Shown here in pieces: positions 21,615-29,910 of a stretch of DNA of 31,224 nucleotides. The position numbers were made by a program, and so were the translations under genes. The notes under the pieces were generated by a model. The model did no database searches. It was given only the letters and a program-made list of their open reading frames with translations, and was not told the origin of the DNA. Position 1 is the first letter of the stretch. Each line of letters starts with the position of its first letter. This DNA is from a virus. Location: positions 1 to 31,224 of IMG/VR virus record IMGVR_UViG_3300035703_000316. One strand, written 5' to 3'.

Positions 21615-23324
21615 TCAAACGATGAATAGTGAACCTGTCGGACGCGATGGAGCCAACATAGCCAATCTAATGCCCATCACCAAAGCCACGGCAGCGTCTA
21701 TCTTCTCGCTCGAATTCCGCTTATCTGGCATCATTTTACCTTGTGCGTTGCTGGTTGTCATCATGTTTAGAGCACACCAACGCAGGATGTTGTCAGACTT
21801 TTCTGGCACAAATCTATTTTCTCTAATGGCTGCTGATAGTTCCTGCATTGGCTCGTGGAACTGAAAGCAGTTCTGAGGCATTTTCACCACGTCTAACCCG
21901 GCCTGTGATAGCTCATCTCCCAGCTGTGCGGCGTTGTACGGATCGTATGCAACAGCTCGCACCCCGAGTTCGTCTGCTACTTGTAGAAAGTCGTCTCGCA
22001 ACGCCGCGACCACATACCGAGACACAGTGAGTTCGCCTCGGGCAATCCATCCGGCCCACGGTTGCTTTTTCAAATCACGTTTCGTTTCATCGACGATGAA
22101 AGACCGCGTAAACGCCTCGTACCGCCAAATAGTTTTTCCTTCCTCGTCTTCATCAATAGGAAATCGAGCCACAACAGCAAACGATGCCAAGTCATCACGG
22201 CCGCCGAGGTCAATCCCTGCCGTGATCGCGTCTGCATGTCGCCACGATGACAATGTGTCGGCCATGTCGTCCCAATCTGCAGGCGAAATAAATCGCTCGT
22301 AGGCCGACACTTTGCGATTGCAGTGATAGCGGGTGAATCGATTTAGTTCGACTGGTGATGTTTTCGCCTTGGCCGCTGCTTCTCGCAAAAACTCAAGCCC
22401 GATCGAAACGCCAAGATTCGGATTCGCCTTCGGCCATAGGCTTTCATCAAGCGGATCATCTTGTTCGTCAAGTTCAAAAATATAGGCAAAGTATGACTCG
22501 TCTTTGAAATCGCCGCGAGCTATTGCTGTCGCGTAGTCGTAATCCTCCTGCCAGAGCTGACTGGTGTCGTCTCCGGCCGTTGTGAAGTCAATAATAAGCG
22601 GCTGCGAGCGATTGCCAGAACCCGTCATCATCGTGTCATAGAATTTGCGATGATGCTCCCGCCAAGCGTGCTTTTCGTCCATCAGCACCATGTGCGGATT
22701 CAATCCATCAAATGGTTTGTCGCTGCCGACGCAATGAATATAGCCCTTGTTGTGGCTAAACGTGATTTGCTTATTAATTGGCGTTGAAAGCGCCTTGACG
22801 TGATCGGATTGAGCCCGCATTCGCTCAATTTCCGCGTACATCACCTTCTGTGCCTGTTCTTTTTTTGTCGCACAGAGAACGATTTCAGCTACGTCTTCAG
22901 GTCGTCCGGTGAATGGATTTACGTCTGCCATGCCGCCATCGATCGCGATGCCGGACCCTAGCGTGGATTTTCCATTTTTTCGCGCCATTGTCCAAAACAC
23001 GCGGCGAAATCGCCTTGTTCTGTCTTCGCACCGCTTCCATCCGAAGATGTTCCAAATACCAAACAGTTGCCACGGTTCGAGATTAAACGGCAGCCCTGAG
23101 CTTTTCCCGATCGAATGCTTTAGCACCTCGGGAAAAAAATCACAATGAGCCGAAGCCACATCGAGCGAAAAGTAATACGGAAACTCCGGGCTGTTCTGTC
23201 GCTCCAAATCATCGACGTACCGCTGGACGGCTGCGCGATGCGAAACACACGACACAATGCGACCGCTCAGCACGTCTTTGACGTACTTGTCAACAGATTT
23301 GTGCGTGTCGCTTTTCCTCTTCAT
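21615..23324 (-). CDS. Terminase large subunit
   Basis: A 569-residue packaging motor. ATPase: Walker A ARKNGKST (residues 114-121), Walker B MVLMDE (212-217), then FTTAGDD coupling motif near 248. Nuclease: Asp372 in AGIDLGGRDDLA, Asp in AYDPYNAAQLGDELSQAGLD, and Asp in SEKIDAAVALVMGIRLA near the C-terminus, the three acidic sites of the RNase-H-like domain. It pairs with the P27-type small subunit directly before it (4-base ATGA overlap). Full length for the family. Confidence 0.95.
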   Translation of the reverse strand: MKRKSDTHKSVDKYVKDVLSGRIVSCVSHRAAVQRYVDDLERQNSPEFPYYFSLDVASAHCDFFPEVLKHSIGKSSGLPFNLEPWQLFGIWNIFGWKRCEDRTRRFRRVFWTMARKNGKSTLGSGIAIDGGMADVNPFTGRPEDVAEIVLCATKKEQAQKVMYAEIERMRAQSDHVKALSTPINKQITFSHNKGYIHCVGSDKPFDGLNPHMVLMDEKHAWREHHRKFYDTMMTGSGNRSQPLIIDFTTAGDDTSQLWQEDYDYATAIARGDFKDESYFAYIFELDEQDDPLDESLWPKANPNLGVSIGLEFLREAAAKAKTSPVELNRFTRYHCNRKVSAYERFISPADWDDMADTLSSWRHADAITAGIDLGGRDDLASFAVVARFPIDEDEEGKTIWRYEAFTRSFIVDETKRDLKKQPWAGWIARGELTVSRYVVAALRDDFLQVADELGVRAVAYDPYNAAQLGDELSQAGLDVVKMPQNCFQFHEPMQELSAAIRENRFVPEKSDNILRWCALNMMTTSNAQGKMMPDKRNSSEKIDAAVALVMGIRLAMLAPSRPTGSLFIV

Positions 23325-23815
23325 CCTCTTCCCATTCGTGCCATAATCTTTGCAAACGGATCTTCCTTCTTATCGTCAAGTTTCAAGCTTGTCAGCTTTT
23401 GTCGACTGGCTGGAGTCAAACCTAATTCCGGCAGCAGCTTATTGAGTTGCTCGCGAAACTTATTCATTTCTGACACGTAAGCGTTTCGCGTGATTGTTCT
23501 GTTGCCGTCTTTGTCGAACCCTTCAATGGCAAGTCCCGTGTCTGCAACCTTCTCTCTCGCTTCCATCCATTTCGCATAGGTCGTGCAGTATGCAACAAGC
23601 ACCTCCCGCGTGTCGGATGACAGAACGCCATAGTTGCCAAGGTCGGTAATTAACTCGCTCCACTTTTGTCCCTCAATATCGCCAAACCAATCCGGCATGT
23701 CGGGCGATTGCCCATCCGCCTTTGGTGCCTGCTTGTTTTGACGTTTCGGATTTTTACGAAATGCCCCCGTTGCGTGCTTGACTTCTGCTGCCAGCGGTTT
23801 TCGCCCTCTAACCAT
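23321..23815 (-). CDS. Terminase small subunit, P27 family
   Basis: A 164-residue protein with the family layout: basic N-terminus (MVRGRKPLAAEVKHATGAFR, RKNPKRQNKQ), then DMPDWFGDIEGQKWSELITD, YGVLSSDTREVLVAYCTTYA with W/REK helix, and RNAYVSEMNKFREQLNKLLP followed by GLTPASRQKL. P27-type subunits recognise the packaging site. Starts behind a TTGAGG site; a short frame ends just inside its start. The cos or pac site is expected near here (23816-23908) but I cannot identify it. Confidence 0.92.
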   Translation of the reverse strand: MVRGRKPLAAEVKHATGAFRKNPKRQNKQAPKADGQSPDMPDWFGDIEGQKWSELITDLGNYGVLSSDTREVLVAYCTTYAKWMEAREKVADTGLAIEGFDKDGNRTITRNAYVSEMNKFREQLNKLLPELGLTPASRQKLTSLKLDDKKEDPFAKIMARMGRG

Positions 23816-23912
23816 TGCTCAAAACCTCAATTTTGTGGACATTCGCGTGTGGGTTACAGGGATATCGACGACCGCCAACCTTGGACATTTTGACCACCCC
23901 CCGGCCTGTCAT
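23808..23912 (-). CDS. Possible 34-residue protein between HNH and terminase
   Basis: MTGRGVVKMSKVGGRRYPCN, then PHANVHKIEVLSNG. The start codon overlaps the HNH stop (ATGA) and the stop lies 8 bases inside the terminase small-subunit gene, so translational coupling is possible. The ribosome site is weak. The stretch may instead be non-coding and contain the packaging site. Confidence 0.3.
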   Translation of the reverse strand: MTGRGVVKMSKVGGRRYPCNPHANVHKIEVLSNG

Positions 23913-24238
23913 GCCCCACTACGCCTTGCTTGCTCAATTGCTCTGTGACACGGCACGCAAAGCGACATGAGATTGTTCCATTCAAGTCGTAGCCAGGGAG
24001 CCTCCGCTATTGGAACAATGTGATGCACCTCGCTTGCTTCTGTAGCAATGCCTCGTTTTTTGCATTGTTCGCACAAGGGATTTTCCATTCTGAACCGCAC
24101 ACTCAACCGTTTCCAAGCTCCATCATACCCCGCCTCTGTAGTCTTCACTGATGCGACTTGCTTGCCACGTCCGCATCGCTCGCACTCTTTGCCCTTAGCA
24201 TTCAGCACAGCACCACATGGGCATAATTTCAACTTCAT
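23909..24238 (-). CDS. HNH endonuclease next to terminase genes
   Basis: A 109-residue protein. N-terminal zinc ribbon LKLCPCGAVLNAKGKECERC, then an HNH domain: CEQCKKRGIATEASEVHHIV, ending WNNLMSLCVPCHRAIEQARR. CxxC, H-H, N and CxxCH are all present. HNH proteins immediately before the terminase genes, as in HK97 gp74, assist genome packaging by cos cleavage. The start at 24238 (AGGTGG upstream, ATGA overlap) is preferred to an upstream in-frame extension. Confidence 0.9.
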   Translation of the reverse strand: MKLKLCPCGAVLNAKGKECERCGRGKQVASVKTTEAGYDGAWKRLSVRFRMENPLCEQCKKRGIATEASEVHHIVPIAEAPWLRLEWNNLMSLCVPCHRAIEQARRSGA

Positions 24239-25077
24239 GCGTCCACCTGTGGTGCCCTCACCACACTGCACACGCCTTGGAGGTACATGGTTTTTGGTGC
24301 TGACGCATCACGAATAGCAAACCTCAATGTCCGCTCGCTGGCTGTGACTGTCGATGGATATGCAAACGTCACCACATTGCTGCTTGTGCCACTGATAGTA
24401 ATGTCAGCGGCCTGCACAACAGCCACATCTGCACCGCTCATCGTTTCAAAAATAATGTTTAGTGTCTTACCACTCAGGTTTACTGCAGTCGTGCCATCAG
24501 ACTGGTAAACGGTGATTGCTTGGCTAATTGTTTCGCCGATAACTGGCAACAATGTCACCCCTGCGGAACGATTGGCAACGATTCCAGTGGCCGGCAGCAC
24601 TGTAACGACTGACGTACCACTCGGCCCAAGTTCAAGCATGTTTGCCGTGAACTGAAAAACAGGGCCATCAGCGACGAGGCCACTATCGACTTTGTCAAGT
24701 ATTGTCTTTGCCGCTGCTAACGCTGCTGCTGTGGCTGGTGCGTAATCGGGCTGCGTTGCATCCAGTTTGACACGAGTAGCGGAGTCCAGTTCCGCTAGGC
24801 GCTCTGATCGTGATTGCACGACCTCATTATCTGTTCCCGCCAGCGTCACATAACGGTTAATCGGCTGGCCGCTGATGACTGCCCGGAGTCGATACGTTCC
24901 TGCAGCGATCACTGACGCCTCGTCGAAAACAGCAGCGTAAAGCCCACTATCGGCGGTCACCTCGTTGACACTATCGGCAGTCGCTACAAGCGTATCGTCC
25001 GCGATATTTCGCAGTGTCGCGGATGACAGACTGGCCCCATAGTCGAAGGTGTGAATTTGTGCTGTTTGCGTCGTCAT
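24235..25077 (-). CDS. Beta-rich virion protein, 280 residues
   Basis: Starts MTTQTAQIHTFDYGASLSSA. Two domains: N-terminal beta-sandwich to about residue 85 (DSGLYAAVFDEASVIAAGTY), a short helix (LAAAKTILDKVDSG), then a second beta domain (SQAITVYQSDGTTAVNLSGK). This layout resembles BppU-like or tail-fibre-associated virion proteins that use the vocabulary of dual-purpose structural proteins. Function is not certain. It lies at the end of the tail-fibre group and before the packaging genes. Confidence 0.6.
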   Translation of the reverse strand: MTTQTAQIHTFDYGASLSSATLRNIADDTLVATADSVNEVTADSGLYAAVFDEASVIAAGTYRLRAVISGQPINRYVTLAGTDNEVVQSRSERLAELDSATRVKLDATQPDYAPATAAALAAAKTILDKVDSGLVADGPVFQFTANMLELGPSGTSVVTVLPATGIVANRSAGVTLLPVIGETISQAITVYQSDGTTAVNLSGKTLNIIFETMSGADVAVVQAADITISGTSSNVVTFAYPSTVTASERTLRFAIRDASAPKTMYLQGVCSVVRAPQVDA

Positions 25078-25080
25078 CGA

Positions 25081-25413
25081 CTATGACTCCAGAATCTGAA
25101 CAGAACCAAGAGCTTGTGCGACGGCAGCTTGGGCTTGACTCTGTGCCAACGCTGCTGCTGTTTTCGAAGCGTACGACGCGACAACCTCAGTCATAAACTG
25201 ACGGCATCGATATGACAAATTGCGGTATCCGCTAACCGGCTCGCCATCGACCTCATGTATTCCGTAAGCATCCGCGAACGCCGCGACAAGAGCGTCTACG
25301 ATCGGTGTACCATCCGGCATTAAGCCGAGGACTGCGGCTGCATTATCAACGACATAACCACCGACACCTTGAGCATCACAGCCTCGCGTGATTGTAATTG
25401 TGATCTTGTCCAT
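25081..25413 (-). CDS. Unknown protein in tail-fibre region, 110 residues
   Basis: MDKITITITRGCDAQGVGGY, then AYGIHEVDGEPVSGYRNLSY and a helical Ala/Gln-rich C-terminus (TAAALAQSQAQAAVAQALGS). No family recognised. Its start directly overlaps the stop of the tail-fibre gene, so it may be a fibre chaperone or small virion component. Confidence 0.6.
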   Translation of the reverse strand: MDKITITITRGCDAQGVGGYVVDNAAAVLGLMPDGTPIVDALVAAFADAYGIHEVDGEPVSGYRNLSYRCRQFMTEVVASYASKTAAALAQSQAQAAVAQALGSVQILES

Positions 25414-26465
25414 CAGTTCGGTACCCTCAAAACTTTGTATCCTGTACCACCCGAATCAGACGCACCAATTGAGACACGCTGCAATGTGCCTTTTGCACAG
25501 TCCAATAAGAGCATAGGAGTCTCACCAGATGTTGTGTTTCCATCGCACTGGAGCACGTCGCGCAATGTTTGCACCGTCGTGCCCGACGTGGTAACTGTCG
25601 TCGTGGCAAGTGCAATAATCGCTGGCGTGGCATTGCCTGACGACGCACCAGCAGCCACTGTCAGTTTCGACCCACCGATGTTTGTGCCATTTCCTGATGT
25701 GGCTTGTATGTTTTGGGCAACTGGCGTTGCCGAAAACGCTCTACCGATTCGCAACGCTCGTCCAGATCCGACAGTAATTTCGAGGTCGTCGAAAGCATTG
25801 ATTTCAGGGCTGTACCGAGTTCCTCCTGGATAAGAGGTGCTTCTTGCAATCCAGTAGCCATTGCCATCATGCAGAAAAAAACCGTCGCTGTAGGCATTTC
25901 CTGAAAAACGTGCGGCAGTGAAGGAGCTTGCGACCGCCGCGCCAGATGAAGTTACCCTCGCTAAAATTGTACCACTGCTGTTTTGCCACTCTGTGAGATT
26001 GCCGCTCTGAGATGCTGCCCCTTTAACACACAGCGGAATTGTTGCTGCTGCCTGCGATGTGATCGCGACATGAGTTCCGGTCCCTGCGTAAACCACAGCC
26101 GTCATGCCACCAAAAGCCCCGGCATTGTTGTACTGTACCTGACCGCTGGAACCCGCTGCGGAGGCTGCCACTGTGATATCACCAGACCCGAGCAGCGAAG
26201 TACTGTTAATGGTCTTAATGTTCGTGCCGGAAACTAAGGTGGCTTGCTTTCCATCAATTGCTGTCTGCAGGCCGGTTACGTCTGCAATTGCGTGCGTGTG
26301 AACACTCGCCGCATAGCTGCCGATCGGCTGATACGTTGCTGCGATTTCCGATGATGACAGCAGGCTCAGCAGCGTGCGAACAGCAACAGCATCAGCAGCG
26401 GTCAGGACGTTTCGCCCGATCGTTGTCGCGTCGTAAATTGCTGATGATGGTACTGGATCACCCAC
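25413..26465 (-). CDS. Tail-fibre-like protein
   Basis: A 350-residue Ser/Thr/Gly/Ala-rich protein. Residues about 45-95 read SYAASVHTHAIADVTGLQTA, then IDGKQATLVSGTNIKTINST and LLGSGDITV, a repeat type found in phage tail fibres (HTHxIADVTGLQ, GTNIKTINGxSLLGSGDI). The rest is beta-rich with no enzymatic motif. It starts at GTG 26465 after GGGGGTT. Location among lysis and packaging genes instead of after the tape measure is unusual. Receptor binding is the likely role. Confidence 0.82.
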   Translation of the reverse strand: MGDPVPSSAIYDATTIGRNVLTAADAVAVRTLLSLLSSSEIAATYQPIGSYAASVHTHAIADVTGLQTAIDGKQATLVSGTNIKTINSTSLLGSGDITVAASAAGSSGQVQYNNAGAFGGMTAVVYAGTGTHVAITSQAAATIPLCVKGAASQSGNLTEWQNSSGTILARVTSSGAAVASSFTAARFSGNAYSDGFFLHDGNGYWIARSTSYPGGTRYSPEINAFDDLEITVGSGRALRIGRAFSATPVAQNIQATSGNGTNIGGSKLTVAAGASSGNATPAIIALATTTVTTSGTTVQTLRDVLQCDGNTTSGETPMLLLDCAKGTLQRVSIGASDSGGTGYKVLRVPN

Positions 26466-26474
26466 GTTTAACCC

Positions 26475-26504
26475 CCAAAAAACAATAGCAGCGGATCAAC
26501 GATC
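26475..26504 (-). terminator. Possible weak terminator before the tail-fibre gene
   Basis: CGGATC-GTT-GATCCG (26490-26504) followed on the minus strand by CTGCTATTGTTTTTT in a 45-base gap. The stem is 6 bp with a tight 3-base loop and the T-run is late, so any termination would be partial. Confidence 0.3.
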
Positions 26505-26510
26505 CGATCT

Positions 26511-27395
26511 TCAAAACGTCAACGCTGCTTGTTTTCCATCTGGCACATCATCAGTGCCATTGCCCTGTCTTGCAGCACTGCAAGGGCATTGTCCACATTC
26601 ACAGCTGCCGCATCCAACGCATCTATCTGTAGCTGACAAGGATTTGAACCGTCGCTGACCAACAGACTGCCATTTGATTTCTGTGCCAGCTGGCGTCGTG
26701 ATTTTGTGATCCGTTGAATTAACCACAGTACCAATTTGATTCGCCAATGCTGCATGTGTCGGTTCCTTTTCAATCTTCACTGGAAGCTGTATCAGCCCCG
26801 TTCTCTGAAGCAGTTCCACAACGTTGTTCAGCCCAAAAATCGACAACGCCATGATGATGAAACCGGCTGCAATTTTTGGGTGTCGTTGAACCATTCGAAT
26901 AGTCCCGAGCACAAATCTGTCCTCATCGGTTTGCGTCGTCACCGTCTTGATTTCCGTCGTCATTGCTTCCAGCCTCTTAGTGATTTCACCGTAGTTTTCC
27001 ATTGCCTGCGTGAATGCTGCCGCCGTCCCATTTTTTAGAGGCTCCCAAGTACACAGGCAACATTCGATCGGACCACTGAGCGGATATCTCATAACCGTTA
27101 ACTGCCCCCATTCAGGCTTCGCACCCTTGGGAACATACTGCTTTTTGACTGCATAACTTGGATTGTACGCGTCCAGATTTTTCGCCTCATCAACATCAGC
27201 TTCGAGGTTCTTATCCGGGACACTGATCTGCATCCACGTCAACTGTCGCAACTCATTTAGCGTGTACTGTGACCATTCACAGAACGCCGCATTCGCCCAC
27301 AAAATCCGACCGTCCAAAGTGCTGACCAACTTCATCGCCGGGCAGTGTTTGACCCACGTTCGGAGCTGTTCCTCTTTGGCTTCGTCGATCCACAT
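26511..27395 (-). CDS. PAS-domain membrane protein with apparent C-terminal frameshift
   Basis: Residues about 20-118 are a PAS domain: MKLVSTLDGRILWANAAFCE, WSQYTLNELRQLTWMQISVP and, after a linker, WGQLTVMRYPLSGPIECCLC. PAS domains sense small molecules, redox or other proteins. One transmembrane helix follows (about 176-195, AAGFIIMALSIFGLNNVVEL). As read, the protein ends in an odd Cys-rich tail (CVGCGSCECGQCPC). Dropping one A of the AAA at 26673-26675 joins GTEI to NGSLLVSDGSNPCQLQIDAL and DAAAVNVDNALAVLQDRAMA, ending at 26519, which looks like the genuine C-terminus. No kinase domain is seen. Start: ATG at 27395 with AGGGA nine bases upstream; ATG at 27404 is also in frame. Confidence 0.75.
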   Translation of the reverse strand: MWIDEAKEEQLRTWVKHCPAMKLVSTLDGRILWANAAFCEWSQYTLNELRQLTWMQISVPDKNLEADVDEAKNLDAYNPSYAVKKQYVPKGAKPEWGQLTVMRYPLSGPIECCLCTWEPLKNGTAAAFTQAMENYGEITKRLEAMTTEIKTVTTQTDEDRFVLGTIRMVQRHPKIAAGFIIMALSIFGLNNVVELLQRTGLIQLPVKIEKEPTHAALANQIGTVVNSTDHKITTPAGTEIKWQSVGQRRFKSLSATDRCVGCGSCECGQCPCSAARQGNGTDDVPDGKQAALTF

Positions 27396-27413
27396 CACCA
27401 CCATTCCCTGTTG

Positions 27414-27749
27414 TCAGTCTTGTTGTGTTATTGCCTTTGGATCACCATGAACGTAATCCCACAGCCAGCCAGCAACCTGAATTGCCAAACGATACTGAGG
27501 AAACAAAATCGACAGGGCCATTCCAAGAGCCCCGACGATCATTCTGATTGCTTCGTCTCGTGATTTCGGCGGGCTGTTCGACTCAAGAATTTCAAGGCCC
27601 GTTGCAACCGTCTCACTGATTTGCCGCCGCTTGTGTCGCTGTGCTCGTGATTCCTTCAGCACGCCGGCTGCCAACGGAGCAACGCCGAACTCCCGCCAAG
27701 CGTTAGCCTCGATTGAGTATGCGTCGCGTTGCGTGAATGCTGCTGTCAC
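27414..27749 (-). CDS. Membrane-associated protein of unknown function, 111 residues
   Basis: N-terminus MTAAFTQRDAYSIEANAWRE is soluble; a basic stretch (RAQRHKRRQISETV) follows and residues about 68-100 (MIVGALGMALSILFPQYRLA, QVAGWLWDYV) are hydrophobic enough for one or two membrane passes. It may be part of the lysis or host-interface group with its neighbours. It overlaps the preceding gene by four bases (ATGA). No family recognised. Confidence 0.6.
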   Translation of the reverse strand: MTAAFTQRDAYSIEANAWREFGVAPLAAGVLKESRAQRHKRRQISETVATGLEILESNSPPKSRDEAIRMIVGALGMALSILFPQYRLAIQVAGWLWDYVHGDPKAITQQD

Positions 27750-28009
27750 TCTTCGAACTCCACTCTAACACTTGCCCACGGCCACAACTCAAACTCGATT
27801 CGGTCTCTGTACTGTCTAACTTCTCTCAACCTCGAATCCGGCCCAGGCGTTGACACCTTAACTGGATTTGGAAACACCCAAAGAACGTAATCATCTTTGC
27901 GGACAGCGACCGGAAGGGCAGGATTGTCGAGTCGAATACTTCGTCCGCCCAAAGAAACTGACCCGCTGTGGAAGAGATCGAACAGAAGTGCGTTGACTGG
28001 TGATTGCAC
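27746..28009 (-). CDS. Unknown beta-rich protein, 87 residues
   Basis: MQSPVNALLFDLFHSGSVSL, then PVAVRKDDYVLWVFPNPVKV and RIEFELWPWASVRVEFEE. No known family. It overlaps the lipoprotein-like gene by 119 bases in another frame, the largest overlap of this half of the operon. The frame here reads as a more natural protein than the other one in that stretch. Confidence 0.6.
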   Translation of the reverse strand: MQSPVNALLFDLFHSGSVSLGGRSIRLDNPALPVAVRKDDYVLWVFPNPVKVSTPGPDSRLREVRQYRDRIEFELWPWASVRVEFEE

Positions 28010-28706
28010 TCGTTCGGTTATTCGGAAAGATACCGCCTGTTACTGGCTGACCTCCATTCGTGGCTGTGCCGTCATGAATTGCCGCATGAAGGTCCGCCAT
28101 CTCCTGATGCGTCATACCGTTTGTGTTTATGCCGTGATCCTGTCCGAGATGTGCTGACGTTTCCAGAATCGTCGGATTCCAATTGCCTTCAATGTTCCAC
28201 CGCAGGACCGTCCCGTCTGATGCAATGCGAGAAGAAGTCCCCGGCGTAGCGACTTTGAGAGGATCGGGTGTAGTGTTCGCCTTTGCCGGGGACTCAGGGG
28301 CAGACTGGATCACTTCCTTTCCGTTAGGTTTAGAACTGACGACAGACGCTTCCAGTGTGTCAATCTGGCTTTTGATCGCAGCCAGTGCGGTTGTGTTCGA
28401 TTCGACTGCCTTCAGAATCTCATCCGATTTGGTTTCGACTGTCTTGGATGCTGTCAGCAATGCAGACAGCTCCGCAGCACGGGCTGACACCTGCGGCGAT
28501 GGCATTTCCGCCGCTCCGCAGCCGATCGCAAACAACAGGCAAAAGCCAGCCAGCATCAGATCGCGAATGGTCGATGGGATGTGACCAAGCGGCACTCCAC
28601 GACCAAACCACCTTGCGACGTTCATGCAATCCCACGCTGACACGGTCCACGTTGCCACGACTTCTACGCCGCCGTGATTCGGAGCGTCATCTTTGATTGT
28701 ATTCAT
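27891..28706 (-). CDS. Lipoprotein-like protein, 271 residues
   Basis: Start ATG at 28706 overlaps the peptidase stop. A hydrophobic segment with a lipobox-like end, LMLAGFCLLFAIGCGAAEMP, occurs at residues 50-69, so translation may instead begin at the ATG in it, giving a 220-residue lipoprotein. A helical Ala/Ser/Lys section follows (SARAAELSALLTASKTVETK), then LRWNIEGNWNPTILETSAHL with a His-rich MTHQEMADLHAAIHDG. No enzyme signature is recognised. The last 40 residues share DNA with the next gene and look unnatural. Position beside the lysis genes suggests an envelope role. Confidence 0.6.
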   Translation of the reverse strand: MNTIKDDAPNHGGVEVVATWTVSAWDCMNVARWFGRGVPLGHIPSTIRDLMLAGFCLLFAIGCGAAEMPSPQVSARAAELSALLTASKTVETKSDEILKAVESNTTALAAIKSQIDTLEASVVSSKPNGKEVIQSAPESPAKANTTPDPLKVATPGTSSRIASDGTVLRWNIEGNWNPTILETSAHLGQDHGINTNGMTHQEMADLHAAIHDGTATNGGQPVTGGIFPNNRTSAITSQRTSVRSLPQRVSFFGRTKYSTRQSCPSGRCPQR

Positions 28707-29572
28707 CACGCCACCCCCTTGCTTGGGCTGAAGTATCCACCGCCACTGACGACGCGATTGTGATAACGCTCGACCGGCTTATCAGGCATCAGCAAATAGC
28801 CGCCAAACGGTGCAAACTGATTGCGTTGATACGCTTCGTAATTTGCCCGAGGCATCAACTTAAATCCGTTGCCGTGCGAGTTCCAGACGACCAGATACCA
28901 AATGCCGCTCAGCTCAATCGCCGCAATGATTTCCACTGCATGACCGCCGCCGCTGTTTGCATTCTTCGACCAGCAAGAGTATTTGTTTTGCAACTTTACG
29001 AACGAAGGAGCCCAATAGACTCCGATGTGCCCTGTGCCACCGGCCGACAATGCAATCAACATCTGATCCCACGGAGGCATCGGGCCGTGCTCAGCGACGT
29101 AACTATCCTCAATCGTCAGCCCCTTGGCTCGCTCAACAAAACGACTGGCTTTGGTTTCGTAGGTGCCGTACTTCCATTCGGACTCAAGACATAGTCCAGG
29201 CTTTACTCCGATGTCTGGAATGCCTTTTGTCAGCAGCTTCACGCCGGACTGCATTGATGTTCCAGAATCACGGCCAACGTCGTTCGGGCTGCTCACATAC
29301 TCGCTAGCGTTATATGCGTAGGTATCCGAGAACTGAACCATTTTTCCAACACAATAGCGATGCCTCGCCTCAGTCCCGTTTGCAGTCGCGTTGCCCTGGC
29401 AGTCGTTTTGCGTCTGCCGCTGGTCTCTCATTTCTGCCAGCAAAATCGCGGAATGTGCCCGCAATCGTTCTTCCCATTCGGCGTAATCCTCCGCACGCGG
29501 GGCAGACACTTTTGCAGTGACTTCCAGTTCTTTCCACTCGGCTGCTGTCGGGATTTTCAAAGCGTGTGTCAT
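28706..29572 (-). CDS. Papain-like (C1A) cysteine peptidase
   Basis: A 288-residue protein with the papain order: catalytic Cys58 in QRQTQNDCQGNATANGTE, His211 in NSGGGHAVEIIAAIEL, and Asn231 in WYLVVWNSHGNGFKLM, with a conserved YGGYL-like C-terminus. Between them are typical occluding segments (PDIGVKPGLCLESEWKYGTY). It is predicted soluble without a signal peptide. In the lysis position, after three small membrane proteins, it could be an endolysin-like or virion-associated peptidase acting on the envelope proteins of the host, in place of a muramidase. Not proven. Confidence 0.82.
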   Translation of the reverse strand: MTHALKIPTAAEWKELEVTAKVSAPRAEDYAEWEERLRAHSAILLAEMRDQRQTQNDCQGNATANGTEARHRYCVGKMVQFSDTYAYNASEYVSSPNDVGRDSGTSMQSGVKLLTKGIPDIGVKPGLCLESEWKYGTYETKASRFVERAKGLTIEDSYVAEHGPMPPWDQMLIALSAGGTGHIGVYWAPSFVKLQNKYSCWSKNANSGGGHAVEIIAAIELSGIWYLVVWNSHGNGFKLMPRANYEAYQRNQFAPFGGYLLMPDKPVERYHNRVVSGGGYFSPSKGVA

Positions 29573-29910
29573 CGCACGTACCTCTCAATCCAAGCGGCTT
29601 CTTTCTCTGCCGTCCATTGCTCGCCACCAAATGCCGCCGCTTCCTGAGTCAGCAGTTTCGCCCACTCCGCCTCAAATGCCGGAAGCCAGCGTGATTGCAT
29701 CCATGCGACCGATGCCGCTTCGCTGGTGATTTCGCCCGCGCGGAGTGCTTTGGCTCGCTCTCCGGACAGTTTGCGGAACGTGGCTTCCTGTGCGTCAAAC
29801 ACTGCGGAAACCGCATCGGATGGCGACGGCCCCGGAGCACCCTTGCCGCCATACAGCAGCAAAAGCCCGCCAATCAATCCGCTGGCAATCAGTGCAAGAG
29901 GCAGCTTCAC
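29569..29910 (-). CDS. Membrane-anchored protein of lysis region, 113 residues
   Basis: The GTG at 29910, with GGAGG seven bases before and overlapping the previous stop (GTGA), gives KLPLALIASGLIGGLLLLYG as an N-terminal anchor, then GAPGPSPSDAVSAVFDAQEA and a charged helix rich in Ala/Glu (LLTQEAAAFGGEQWTAEKEA). The frame extends 42 codons upstream inside the preceding gene, but this start is better. Topology fits a spanin or holin accessory protein, without a decisive motif. Confidence 0.65.
   Translation of the reverse strand: MKLPLALIASGLIGGLLLLYGGKGAPGPSPSDAVSAVFDAQEATFRKLSGERAKALRAGEITSEAASVAWMQSRWLPAFEAEWAKLLTQEAAAFGGEQWTAEKEAAWIERYVR

Noticed and set aside
23816-23908. cos site
   Set aside because: The position next to HNH and terminase genes is right, but I found no symmetric nick site or repeat that would support a specific call.
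26519-26773. Separate 84-residue gene at the PAS protein C-terminus
   Set aside because: Its first 35 residues are unnatural and only its last 50 look real; a frameshift of the PAS gene explains it better than an independent start.
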